NCBI GenBank assembly: GCA_002292165.1
Contig: DBBK01000089.1
Coordinates: forward strand, 1 to 15,655
Direction of reading: 5' to 3'
DNA: 15,655 nt
Origin: Brevundimonas sp. UBA986
GTDB taxonomy: Bacteria > Pseudomonadota > Alphaproteobacteria > Caulobacterales > Caulobacteraceae
Shown: in pieces, positions 7,697-13,744 of the stretch
Numbering within the stretch: position 1 is the stretch's first letter
Layout of the letters: each line of letters opens with the position of its first letter
Translations under genes and position numbers: made by a program
Notes under the pieces: generated by a model
Database searches by the model: none
Told to the model about the DNA's origin: nothing
What the model saw: the letters and a program-made list of their open reading frames with translations, nothing else

Positions 7697-7725
7697 TTGA
7701 CAGTGCCCGGAGGCGGGAGGATGGT
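7697..7725 (+). promoter_or_regulatory. Predicted promoter of TonB receptor gene
   Basis: TTGACA (7697-7702) matches the -35 consensus exactly. Seventeen bases later comes GATGGT (7720-7725), three of six -10 matches. Transcription would then start near 7732, giving a leader of about 50 bases that contains a short CCGGC/GCCGG stem (7735-7739 with 7748-7752). The -10 is weak, so the exact start is uncertain. Confidence 0.45.
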
Positions 7726-7783
7726 CCGGCTCAACCGGCGTCAAAAAGCCGGCATCGATAAATCATGGGAGAGGTAACAAGGC

Positions 7784-10138
7784 ATGGTTCGTTTGCTCGC
7801 GTGCTCGTCCGCGGCTCTGATCGCGGCGATGGTCCCCGGGGCGGTGTTCGCCCAGACGGCGGCCCCGGCTCCCGCACAGACGCAGTCTGAACAGACTCAA
7901 TCCACCAGCGTCGGCGACGTCGTCGTCACCGCGCGTCGTCGCGAGGAGGCCGTCCGAGACGTGCCCTCGACGATCACCGCGCAAGGCGCTGAAGCGCTGG
8001 AACAGAAGAGCCCGATCGAGGGCGTGGGCGACCTGCTGCAACTGGTCCCCGGCGTGCGCTTCAATGGCGTCCAGTCCGAGAACCTGGCCGAGGTTTCGGT
8101 GCGCGGTTCGGGCACCCAGCGCGCGACCAGCGCCGACTCGGCCGTAGGCCTGTTCGTCAACGGCGCCTATGTCGGCTCCTCGACCCTGGGCGGTCGCAAC
8201 TTCAAACGCCTCGACTACTTCGACCTGGCGCGCGTCGAGGCTCTGGAGGGCCCGCAAGGCGCCCTCTATGGCCGTAACTCCGAGTTCGGCAGCATCAACA
8301 TCGTCCTGAACCAGCCGGTCTTCCGCAACGGCGGCCGCGCCTCGGTGACCTACACCGATGACCTCGGCCAGGTTCAGTCGACCGCCATCGTCAACCGCCA
8401 GATCAGCGACAAGGTCGCGGTCCGCTTCGGCGCCCAGGTCACCGGCCAGGGCGGCGGCATCTACTACAATCCGAACCAGGACAAATACTACGATCACACC
8501 GACGGCTACCTGCTGCGCGGCCAGATCCGCTACAGCTCGGGTCCGCTGGATGTGAACCTGATGGTCGATGCGCAGGACATGAACCTGCCGACCTTCGTCA
8601 ACCAGTGGGTGGTGCCGGCGGGCCGGATCGCGACCCTGCCGCAGGGCTACACCGGTCCGCGCTACGACGTGGGTTCCGACGTGCCGAACGATCTGCACCA
8701 GACCGTCCAGCGCGCCATGCTGACCGCCAAATACGACCTCGGCTGGGCCCAGCTGACCTCGACCACCATGGCGATGCAGTATCACTCGGTCCAGAACTTC
8801 GCCGCGGCGATCGACCTGTCGACCGAGGCCTACTTCCAGTCCCAGGGCTGGATCGGCCTGTATCCGCTGGGCGGCACGCGCACCGACGTCAAGGACAAGA
8901 CCCTCTACCAAGACCTGCACCTGACCGGCGACGCCTTCTCGGGCCAGCTGCAATGGCTCGCCGGGATCGAGGGCCTGTGGCAGGACGACGACTACAACCG
9001 CGACATCCGCACCAGCCCCTGCGCCCTGACGGCGACGTCCGGGATCTGCGGCGGCACCCCGGCGACGCCGCTCTGCTACAAGCTGATCCCGACGGCGACC
9101 AACTGCCCGGTGACCTTCCCTCTGGCCTTCGGCACCCGCCGCATCGTGCCGTCGAACTATCATTCGGCCGCGGTCTACGGCTCGATGAAGTACGACATCG
9201 GCCAGCTCTCCCTGTCGGGCGAGCTGCGCTATTCGAAGGACAACAAGGAGGCGTCGCAAAGCGACTACCGCCTCTACACCACCACTCCGGTGGGGGCGAC
9301 GACGACCTATGAGTTCGACGAGGACAACGTCTCCTACGCCGCCTCGGCCAGCTACAAGCTGAGCCCGACCTCGCTGATCTATGCTCGCATGGGCACCGGC
9401 TATCGCGCCGGCGGCGTCAACAACGGCTCCACCGTCGCCGTGGCCCCGAACCCGCTGCAACCGACCTACGGCAACGAGCAGACCACCAGCTATGAGGTCG
9501 GGCTGAAGACCAACTTCACGCGCAACGTCTTCTTCCGTCTGTCGGCCTATCAGTCGCGGACCAAGGACGCGATCGCCCTGGTCACCGACGGCTGCACCGT
9601 CACCAACGCCTGCCTCCAGGCCGCCACCAACTTCAACATCAACGGCGGCACGATGGAAGTGAAGGGCGTCGAGGCCTCGCTCGACGCGGCGTACCAGGTC
9701 GCCAACGGCCGCCTGACGCTGGGCCTGAACGGCGCCCATCAGGACGCGACCTGGGACGAGGTGGCGGCCGTCGCCGGCGCCCCGATCCTTGGCAGCCAGG
9801 TGGCCCAGACGCCCGACTGGACCTACTCGGCCAACGTCAACTTCCGCCATCCGGTGGGGACGGGCATGAGCGGCTTCGTCAACGTCGCCTGGAACGGCCA
9901 GGAAGGCGGCGGTCAGGATACGGTGACCACCTCGACCCCCTTCATCCCGCTCGAGACCGTCAGCAATGTCGACTTCCGCACGGGTCTGGATTTCCGTCAG
10001 ATCGAGGTGGCCCTGTTCGTCAAGAACGTCACGAACCAGATCATCCCGGTGCTCAAGCTGCAGCAGGTCGATATCCCGCTGGCCAACCGCTACAGCCGCC
10101 CGCGCACCTGGGGCGTCACCGCCACCTACCGCTGGTAA
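7784..10138 (+). CDS. TonB-dependent outer-membrane receptor
   Basis: This 784-residue outer-membrane receptor imports a scarce substrate using TonB energy. It has a signal peptide (residues 1-23, cleavage after VFA) and a TonB-box-like GDVVVTA (44-50). The plug domain (about 55-175) includes LLQLVPGVRF (84-93), VSVRGSG (104-110) and GPQGALYGRNSEFGSINI (157-173), a variant of the usual GPQGTLFGRN motif. A beta-barrel follows, ending in a C-terminal Trp (TYRW). No STN domain is present, so it is not a FecA-type signalling receptor. Mature-domain cysteines lie in two clusters, 413/422/431/441 and 604/610, suggesting disulfide-tied outer loops. GGGAGAGG nine bases before the ATG is a good ribosome binding site. 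The gene is monocistronic with a strong terminator. The ligand is unknown; the neighbourhood suggests an organic nutrient rather than iron, but that is inference. Confidence 0.95.
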   Translation: MVRLLACSSAALIAAMVPGAVFAQTAAPAPAQTQSEQTQSTSVGDVVVTARRREEAVRDVPSTITAQGAEALEQKSPIEGVGDLLQLVPGVRFNGVQSENLAEVSVRGSGTQRATSADSAVGLFVNGAYVGSSTLGGRNFKRLDYFDLARVEALEGPQGALYGRNSEFGSINIVLNQPVFRNGGRASVTYTDDLGQVQSTAIVNRQISDKVAVRFGAQVTGQGGGIYYNPNQDKYYDHTDGYLLRGQIRYSSGPLDVNLMVDAQDMNLPTFVNQWVVPAGRIATLPQGYTGPRYDVGSDVPNDLHQTVQRAMLTAKYDLGWAQLTSTTMAMQYHSVQNFAAAIDLSTEAYFQSQGWIGLYPLGGTRTDVKDKTLYQDLHLTGDAFSGQLQWLAGIEGLWQDDDYNRDIRTSPCALTATSGICGGTPATPLCYKLIPTATNCPVTFPLAFGTRRIVPSNYHSAAVYGSMKYDIGQLSLSGELRYSKDNKEASQSDYRLYTTTPVGATTTYEFDEDNVSYAASASYKLSPTSLIYARMGTGYRAGGVNNGSTVAVAPNPLQPTYGNEQTTSYEVGLKTNFTRNVFFRLSAYQSRTKDAIALVTDGCTVTNACLQAATNFNINGGTMEVKGVEASLDAAYQVANGRLTLGLNGAHQDATWDEVAAVAGAPILGSQVAQTPDWTYSANVNFRHPVGTGMSGFVNVAWNGQEGGGQDTVTTSTPFIPLETVSNVDFRTGLDFRQIEVALFVKNVTNQIIPVLKLQQVDIPLANRYSRPRTWGVTATYRW

Positions 10139-10164
10139 CCCGCCTACTTCCGTCTCGATGAACT

Positions 10165-10196
10165 GCCGCTTCCGCCCCGTGCGGAAGCGGCTTTTT
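10165..10196 (+). terminator. Rho-independent terminator of TonB receptor gene
   Basis: GCCGCTTCCGC (10165-10175) pairs perfectly with GCGGAAGCGGC (10181-10191) around a five-base loop, followed by five T (10192-10196). It starts 26 bases after the receptor stop codon. The 11-bp GC-rich stem with a T-tract is a textbook terminator. Confidence 0.93.
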
Positions 10197-10213
10197 CGTT
10201 ATGGGGCGGGCGC

Positions 10214-10254
10214 AAAAAAAGCCGGGACCGGAGCCTTGCGGGTCCGGTCCCGGC
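10214..10254 (-). terminator. Rho-independent terminator of serine esterase gene
   Basis: GCCGGGACCGGA (10221-10232) pairs with TCCGGTCCCGGC (10243-10254) around ten bases. Seven A on the plus side (10214-10220) become a T7 tract after the stem on the minus strand. It therefore terminates transcription from the serine esterase (stop at 10302). Confidence 0.9.
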
Positions 10255-10255
10255 G

Positions 10256-10278
10256 GCGGGCCTTCGGGAAGGGCCCGC
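10256..10278. repeat. Extra GC hairpin before the esterase terminator
   Basis: GCGGG (10256-10260) pairs with CCCGC (10274-10278), and inside it CCTTC (10261-10265) faces GAAGG (10268-10272) with one bulged G. It lies between the esterase stop and its terminator stem. It has no T-tract; it may stabilise the 3' end of the mRNA. Confidence 0.5.
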
Positions 10279-10301
10279 AGGCTGGAACTATGCCGAAGCC
10301 C

Positions 10302-11540
10302 TCAGGTCAGGGCCGAATAGATCAGCGTCTTCAGCTCGCGCCGGATCGGATAGAGCATCGACGGGCTGAGCTGGGTCATGAAGACCATGTGCAGCTTCTC
10401 GACCGGGTCGACGAAGAAGGCGGTGGTGAACATCCCGCCCCAGTAGAACTCGCCGGGCGAGCCGGGGATCATGGCCCGGGCCACGTCCTGGGTCACCGCG
10501 AAGCCCAGGCCGAAGCCGACGCCGCCGTTCTGGGTCTCGCTGAACAGGGACTGGGACATGGTCGACAGGTCCGACCGGTTCGGCAGGTGGTTCATGGTCA
10601 TCAGCTCGATGGTCTTGCGCCCGACGATGCGCGCGCCGTCCAGCTCCCCGCCATTGCCCAGCATCAGGCAGAAGCGGTGGTAGTCGAGCGCCGTCGAAAC
10701 CAGACCGCCGCCGCCCGAGAGCAGCTTGGGCGACTGCAGGTACATGCTGGTCTCGCCGCGGTCGTACATGACGCGTCCGGCCGGGCCGGCGAACATATAG
10801 CAGTCGGTCAGGCGGTCGGCCTTGTCGGCCGGGACCATGAAGGCCGTGTCGTTCATCTTCAGCGGGGCGAAGATCTTCTCGGCGAAGAAGCGGTCCAGCC
10901 GCATGCCCGAGACCCTCTGGACGACCGCGCCCAGGACGTCGGTCGAGACCGAATAGTTCCAGGCCGAACCCGGCGAGAACTCCAGCGGCAGCTGGCCAAG
11001 CTCGTCAACAAACCGATCAAGATCCGCCTCGCCATACCAATTCTCGACCGGCCCCGCGTTCGACTTCTGGGTGCGGTAGGCGGCGTCGATGTTCGAGCGA
11101 TACTGGAAGCCGTAGGTCAGGCCCGAGGTGTGACGCAGCAGGTCCAGCATGCGCATCGGCTCGGCCGGGGCCTTGGTCACGAAGGGCAGGCCCGCGCCGC
11201 CGCCGTTGTAGACGCCGACGTTCCTGAACTCGGGCAGGATGTCGGCGACCGGAGTATCGACCGCGACCTTGCCTTCCTCGACCAGCATCATGAAGGCGAT
11301 CGAGGTGATCGGCTTGGTCATGCTGGCGATGCGGAAGATCGAACCCTCGTCGATCGCCTTGTCCGAGCCCTCGCGCGCGGCGCCCTGGCTGGAGAAGTGG
11401 ACGATCTCGTTGTCGCGGCTGATCAGGATCTGGGCGTGCGGCAACCGGCCCGTGTCGAGGTAGCGCTCCTTCAGGAAGCCGTCGATCCGGTTCAGTCGCG
11501 CAGGGTCGAGACCGTGCTTCTCGGGCGCCTTGACGTGCAT
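10302..11540 (-). CDS. Serine hydrolase, beta-lactamase fold (family VIII esterase type)
   Basis: This 412-residue protein belongs to the class C beta-lactamase/PBP-like family. The nucleophile motif S-x-x-K is SMTK (Ser73, Lys76). The second motif has Tyr196 in WNYSVSTD, matching the Y-S of family VIII carboxylesterases rather than the Y-x-N of class C beta-lactamases. The third motif is WGG (367-369) instead of KTG, again as in family VIII esterases such as EstB. It therefore probably hydrolyses a carboxylic ester. No signal peptide is visible, so it is likely cytoplasmic. The ATG at 11540 has a strong GGAGGAAGG site upstream. The gene is transcribed alone, divergently from the GST gene, and ends in its own terminator. 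A 5' leader hairpin lies at 11584-11615. The substrate is unknown, and antibiotic resistance is not implied. Confidence 0.92.
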   Translation of the reverse strand: MHVKAPEKHGLDPARLNRIDGFLKERYLDTGRLPHAQILISRDNEIVHFSSQGAAREGSDKAIDEGSIFRIASMTKPITSIAFMMLVEEGKVAVDTPVADILPEFRNVGVYNGGGAGLPFVTKAPAEPMRMLDLLRHTSGLTYGFQYRSNIDAAYRTQKSNAGPVENWYGEADLDRFVDELGQLPLEFSPGSAWNYSVSTDVLGAVVQRVSGMRLDRFFAEKIFAPLKMNDTAFMVPADKADRLTDCYMFAGPAGRVMYDRGETSMYLQSPKLLSGGGGLVSTALDYHRFCLMLGNGGELDGARIVGRKTIELMTMNHLPNRSDLSTMSQSLFSETQNGGVGFGLGFAVTQDVARAMIPGSPGEFYWGGMFTTAFFVDPVEKLHMVFMTQLSPSMLYPIRRELKTLIYSALT

Positions 11541-11583
11541 TGTCTTTCCTTCCTCCGGCCCTCAGTCTCGGCTCTTCGTTCGT

Positions 11584-11615
11584 CGTTCCCGCTTGCGGCG
11601 TCGCCGCCGGGAACG
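11584..11615. promoter_or_regulatory. Leader hairpin upstream of serine esterase
   Basis: CGTTCCCG (11584-11591) pairs with CGGGAACG (11608-11615). Inside, GCGGC (11595-11599) pairs with GCCGC (11603-11607), with a CTT bulge and three-base loop. The 13-bp structure lies 44 bases before the esterase start codon, probably in its transcribed leader. There is no T-tract. It could be an mRNA stability or attenuation element or a protein-binding dyad. Confidence 0.5.
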
Positions 11616-11689
11616 TGTGGCCGGGATCAGGAAGGCGTGTCTTCTGCTTCAATAAAACCCATGCGGCGAAGCTCAAGGCCGCAGTTTGT

Positions 11690-11700
11690 GTGTACCACCA
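11690..11700. promoter_or_regulatory. Near-match second operator beside site 3
   Basis: GTGT-ACC-ACCA fits TNGTNNNACNA at all but the first position. Its centre (11695) is 22 bases from the centre of site 3 (11717), about two helical turns, so two dimers could bind on one face of the DNA. Being a one-mismatch match to a loose pattern, it may be chance. Confidence 0.3.
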
Positions 11701-11711
11701 CAATGGACGAA

Positions 11712-11722
11712 TTGTCGTACAA
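11712..11722. promoter_or_regulatory. GntR/FadR-type operator, site 3
   Basis: TTGTCGTACAA is a perfect TTGT-N3-ACAA repeat, base-for-base identical to the site 2 core. It lies between the divergent esterase and GST genes, five bases before a TTGACT hexamer pointing toward the GST gene. It could control one or both transcription units. Confidence 0.62.
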
Positions 11723-11727
11723 GAATT

Positions 11728-11756
11728 TTGACTTTAGCCGTTGATCGGCCGATGAC
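11728..11756 (+). promoter_or_regulatory. Predicted promoter of GST/MFS unit
   Basis: TTGACT (11728-11733) matches five of six -35 positions. Seventeen bases later GATGAC (11751-11756) is a weak -10, similar to the GATGGT at the same spacing in the receptor promoter. The expected leader to the TTG start at 11807 is about 45 bases. Confidence 0.4.
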
Positions 11757-11806
11757 AGGGGGCGAGCCGCCGTCAGAATGCGGCCGTCACAAGGGAGGCG
11801 TGGAGT

Positions 11807-12454
11807 TTGATCGAACTCTATCATTGCGTTGACGCCCGCTCGTTCCGCGCGCTCTGGGCGCTGGAGGAACTGGGGCTGGACTATCGGCTGCATGTCCTGC
11901 CGTTTCCGCCGCGCGTCCTGGCGCCCGAATACCTTCAGCTGAACCCGCTGGGCACCATCCCGCTGCTGATCGACGGTGACGTCCGGATGACCGAGTCCTC
12001 GGCCATCCCCCAGTATCTGGCGACCCGCTATGGGCCGTCGCCGCTGGCCGTCGGGGCCGATGAGGCGGACTACGGCCTGTGGCTCGACTGGCTGCATCGC
12101 GCAGAGGCGACCTTCACCTTCCCCCAGACGATCGTGCTTCGCTACACGCAGCTGGAGCCCGAAGAACGCCGCCTCAAACAGGCCGCTGACGACTATGCCC
12201 AATGGTTCCTGTCGCGCCTGCGCCACCTGACCCGGGCGCTTTCGGACGGCCGCGAATGGCTGTGCGCCGGGCGGTTCACCATGGCCGACGTCTGCGTCGG
12301 CTACGCCCTTCTGTTCGCCCGCGACCTGAACCTCCATCACAAGTTCAGCCCCGAGGTCTCGGCCTATTGGGACCGGCTGTCGGCTCGCCCCGCCTTCCTC
12401 GCCGCCAAGGCCGCGCAAGGCCCCGCCAACCCCGTTTCCGAGGAGTCCGCATGA
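11807..12454 (+). CDS. Glutathione S-transferase family protein
   Basis: This 215-residue protein would use glutathione for conjugation, isomerisation or reductive cleavage in the cytoplasm. The thioredoxin-like N-terminal domain (1-78) has the RSFRALWALEELGL opening (11-24), the cis-proline loop GTIPLL (Pro52) and the glutathione-binding TESSAI (62-67). The helical C-terminal domain has the conserved N-cap motif around FTMADV (Asp161). The likely thiolate-stabilising residue is in the segment around residues 9-12 (Asp, Ala, Arg, Ser), but I cannot fix it. The start is TTG at 11807, supported by AAGGGAGG (11791-11798) eight bases upstream and by the family-typical beginning MIELYHCVDARSF. Its stop overlaps the ATG of the MFS gene, so the two are translationally coupled. 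An operator-like repeat and a -35-like hexamer precede it. Confidence 0.9.
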   Translation: MIELYHCVDARSFRALWALEELGLDYRLHVLPFPPRVLAPEYLQLNPLGTIPLLIDGDVRMTESSAIPQYLATRYGPSPLAVGADEADYGLWLDWLHRAEATFTFPQTIVLRYTQLEPEERRLKQAADDYAQWFLSRLRHLTRALSDGREWLCAGRFTMADVCVGYALLFARDLNLHHKFSPEVSAYWDRLSARPAFLAAKAAQGPANPVSEESA

Positions 12455-13725
12455 CCGACGTCCCGACCACGCCGACCCATAGCCGCGGCTATGCCCGCCT
12501 CGTCCTGCTGATGCTGCTGATCGTCTATTCGTTCAACTGGCTGGACCGGCAGATCCTCGGCATCCTGGCGCCGGCCATCAAGGCCGATCTGCACCTGTCG
12601 AACACCCAGCTGGGCGTGCTGGGCGGCATCGCCTTCGCCGCCCTCTATTCGACCCTGGCCATTCCTCTGGCTGTGATCGCCGACAAGACCAGCCGCAGCT
12701 GGGTCATCACCCTGTCGATGATTGTCTGGTCGGGCTTCACCGCCCTGTGCGGTTTCGCCGGCGGCTTCTGGCAACTGTTCCTGTTCCGGCTCGGCGTCGG
12801 GGTGGGCGAGGCCGGCGGCGTGGCCCCCAGCTACGCCCTGATCTCGCAATACTTCCCGCCCGAGAAACGGGCGCGCGCCATGAGCGTCTATTCGATGGGC
12901 ATCCCGCTGGGCCTCGCCTGCGGCGTCCTGTTCGGCGCGGCCATCGCCAAGGCTGTCGACTGGCGCGCGGCCTTCATCGTCGTCGGCGTCGCCGGGGCCC
13001 TGGTCGCGCCGATCTTCCGGCTGGTGGTGAAGGAGCCGCACAGGGTCGCGACCCCGGCCGCCGACCGCGTTCCCGTCGGCGCCGTCTTCGCCCTGCTCGC
13101 GAAGAAGCCGAGCTTCTGGTTCATGGCCCTCGCCGCGGCGACCAGCAGCACCGTCGGTTACGGCCTGGCCTTCTGGACCCCGTCGATCCTGATGCAGTCC
13201 TTCCATTTCGACCTGACCCGGGTGTCGTGGTTCGTGGGTTCGCTGCTGCTGGTCGGCGGCGTGGCCGGCGTCCTCATGGGTGGCGTTCTGGCCGACAAGC
13301 TCGGCAAGGCGGACCGCGGCGCCTACGCCTGGGTCTCGTCCCTGTCCTGGCTGGTGACGGCGCCCCTGTTCATCGCGGGCTTCCTGTCGCCGTCGCCGAT
13401 GATCGCCTGGGGGCTGCTGCTGATCCCCAATGCGCTCAACATCCTGTTCGTCGGCCCCCTGACGACCGCGGCCCAGCATCTGGTGCCGCCGCAGATGCGG
13501 GCGACGGCCGCCGCCTGTTTCCTGCTGATCAACAATCTGATCGGCATCGGCGCGGGGTCGGTGCTGCTGGGCGGGCTGAGCGATCTGATGAAGCCGCAGT
13601 TCGGCGACGAGGCCCTGCGCTGGTCGGCCATCGCCCTGGTCTGCCTCTACTTCGTGGCTTCGGGTCTGGCCCTGCTGGCGGTCAAGCCGCTGCGCAAGGA
13701 CTGGGTCGAAGAACCGACGGCCTAG
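12451..13725 (+). CDS. MFS transporter, Spinster-like
   Basis: This 424-residue inner-membrane carrier has about twelve hydrophobic helices. It shows Spinster-like hallmarks common in aromatic- and lipid-degrading alphaproteobacteria: NWLDRQILGILAPAIK (29-44) in helix 1, the loop 2-3 motif ADKTSR (77-82), and RLGVGVGEAGGVAPSY (113-128) in helix 4. The start is the ATG at 12451, which overlaps the GST stop as ATGA; the open frame upstream is only a shadow inside the GST gene. Coupling to the GST suggests the pair handles one compound, for example import followed by glutathione-dependent conversion, or export of a conjugate. Direction and substrate cannot be told from sequence. It ends 19 bases from the convergent ligase gene, with no clear terminator between them. 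Confidence 0.92.
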   Translation: MTDVPTTPTHSRGYARLVLLMLLIVYSFNWLDRQILGILAPAIKADLHLSNTQLGVLGGIAFAALYSTLAIPLAVIADKTSRSWVITLSMIVWSGFTALCGFAGGFWQLFLFRLGVGVGEAGGVAPSYALISQYFPPEKRARAMSVYSMGIPLGLACGVLFGAAIAKAVDWRAAFIVVGVAGALVAPIFRLVVKEPHRVATPAADRVPVGAVFALLAKKPSFWFMALAAATSSTVGYGLAFWTPSILMQSFHFDLTRVSWFVGSLLLVGGVAGVLMGGVLADKLGKADRGAYAWVSSLSWLVTAPLFIAGFLSPSPMIAWGLLLIPNALNILFVGPLTTAAQHLVPPQMRATAAACFLLINNLIGIGAGSVLLGGLSDLMKPQFGDEALRWSAIALVCLYFVASGLALLAVKPLRKDWVEEPTA

Positions 13726-13744
13726 GTCCGGGGCGCGGGCGGCC

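Larger units (their letters stand above)
7455..7783. promoter_or_regulatory. AT-rich divergent regulatory island (MFS / TonB receptor)
   Basis: This 329-base gap has no supportable gene. Its middle (about 7535-7680) is clearly richer in A+T than the coding DNA on either side. It holds two TTGT-N3-ACAA repeats (7539-7549 and 7684-7694), each next to an outward-pointing -35-like hexamer, and a separate perfect palindrome at 7576-7590. TGTCGTA at 7660-7666 repeats the sequence at 7685-7691 without a full second arm. GGGAGAGG (7767-7774) is the likely ribosome binding site of the receptor gene. Confidence 0.6.

Noticed and set aside
7541..7722. A possible short CRISPR or repeat array, because of recurring TTGT/ACAA words
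   Set aside because: The repeats are only 11-15 bases, unevenly spaced and adjacent to promoter hexamers, which fits operators rather than an array.
7721..7777. An 18-codon leader frame (MVRLNRRQ...) ending six bases before the TonB receptor ATG
   Set aside because: Its ATG abuts GGGAGG with no spacing and lies inside the predicted -10, so it would probably not be in the transcript. The shared MVRL start with the receptor looks like chance.
7763..9850. A 695-codon open frame on the minus strand antisense to the TonB receptor gene
   Set aside because: It lies wholly opposite a well-supported receptor gene. Its product is a Val/Gly/Ala/Arg-rich run without domains or a ribosome binding site. 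Long antisense frames are expected in GC-rich codon usage.
9966..11744. A 592-codon plus-strand open frame across the receptor end, terminators and esterase
   Set aside because: It runs through two strong terminators and antisense to the esterase; the product is low-complexity with no recognisable fold.
12364..13479. A 371-codon minus-strand open frame opposite the Spinster-type carrier
   Set aside because: The product is composed mostly of Gln, Arg, Gly, Asp and Ala, with no hydrophobic or domain pattern; the plus-strand carrier is clear.
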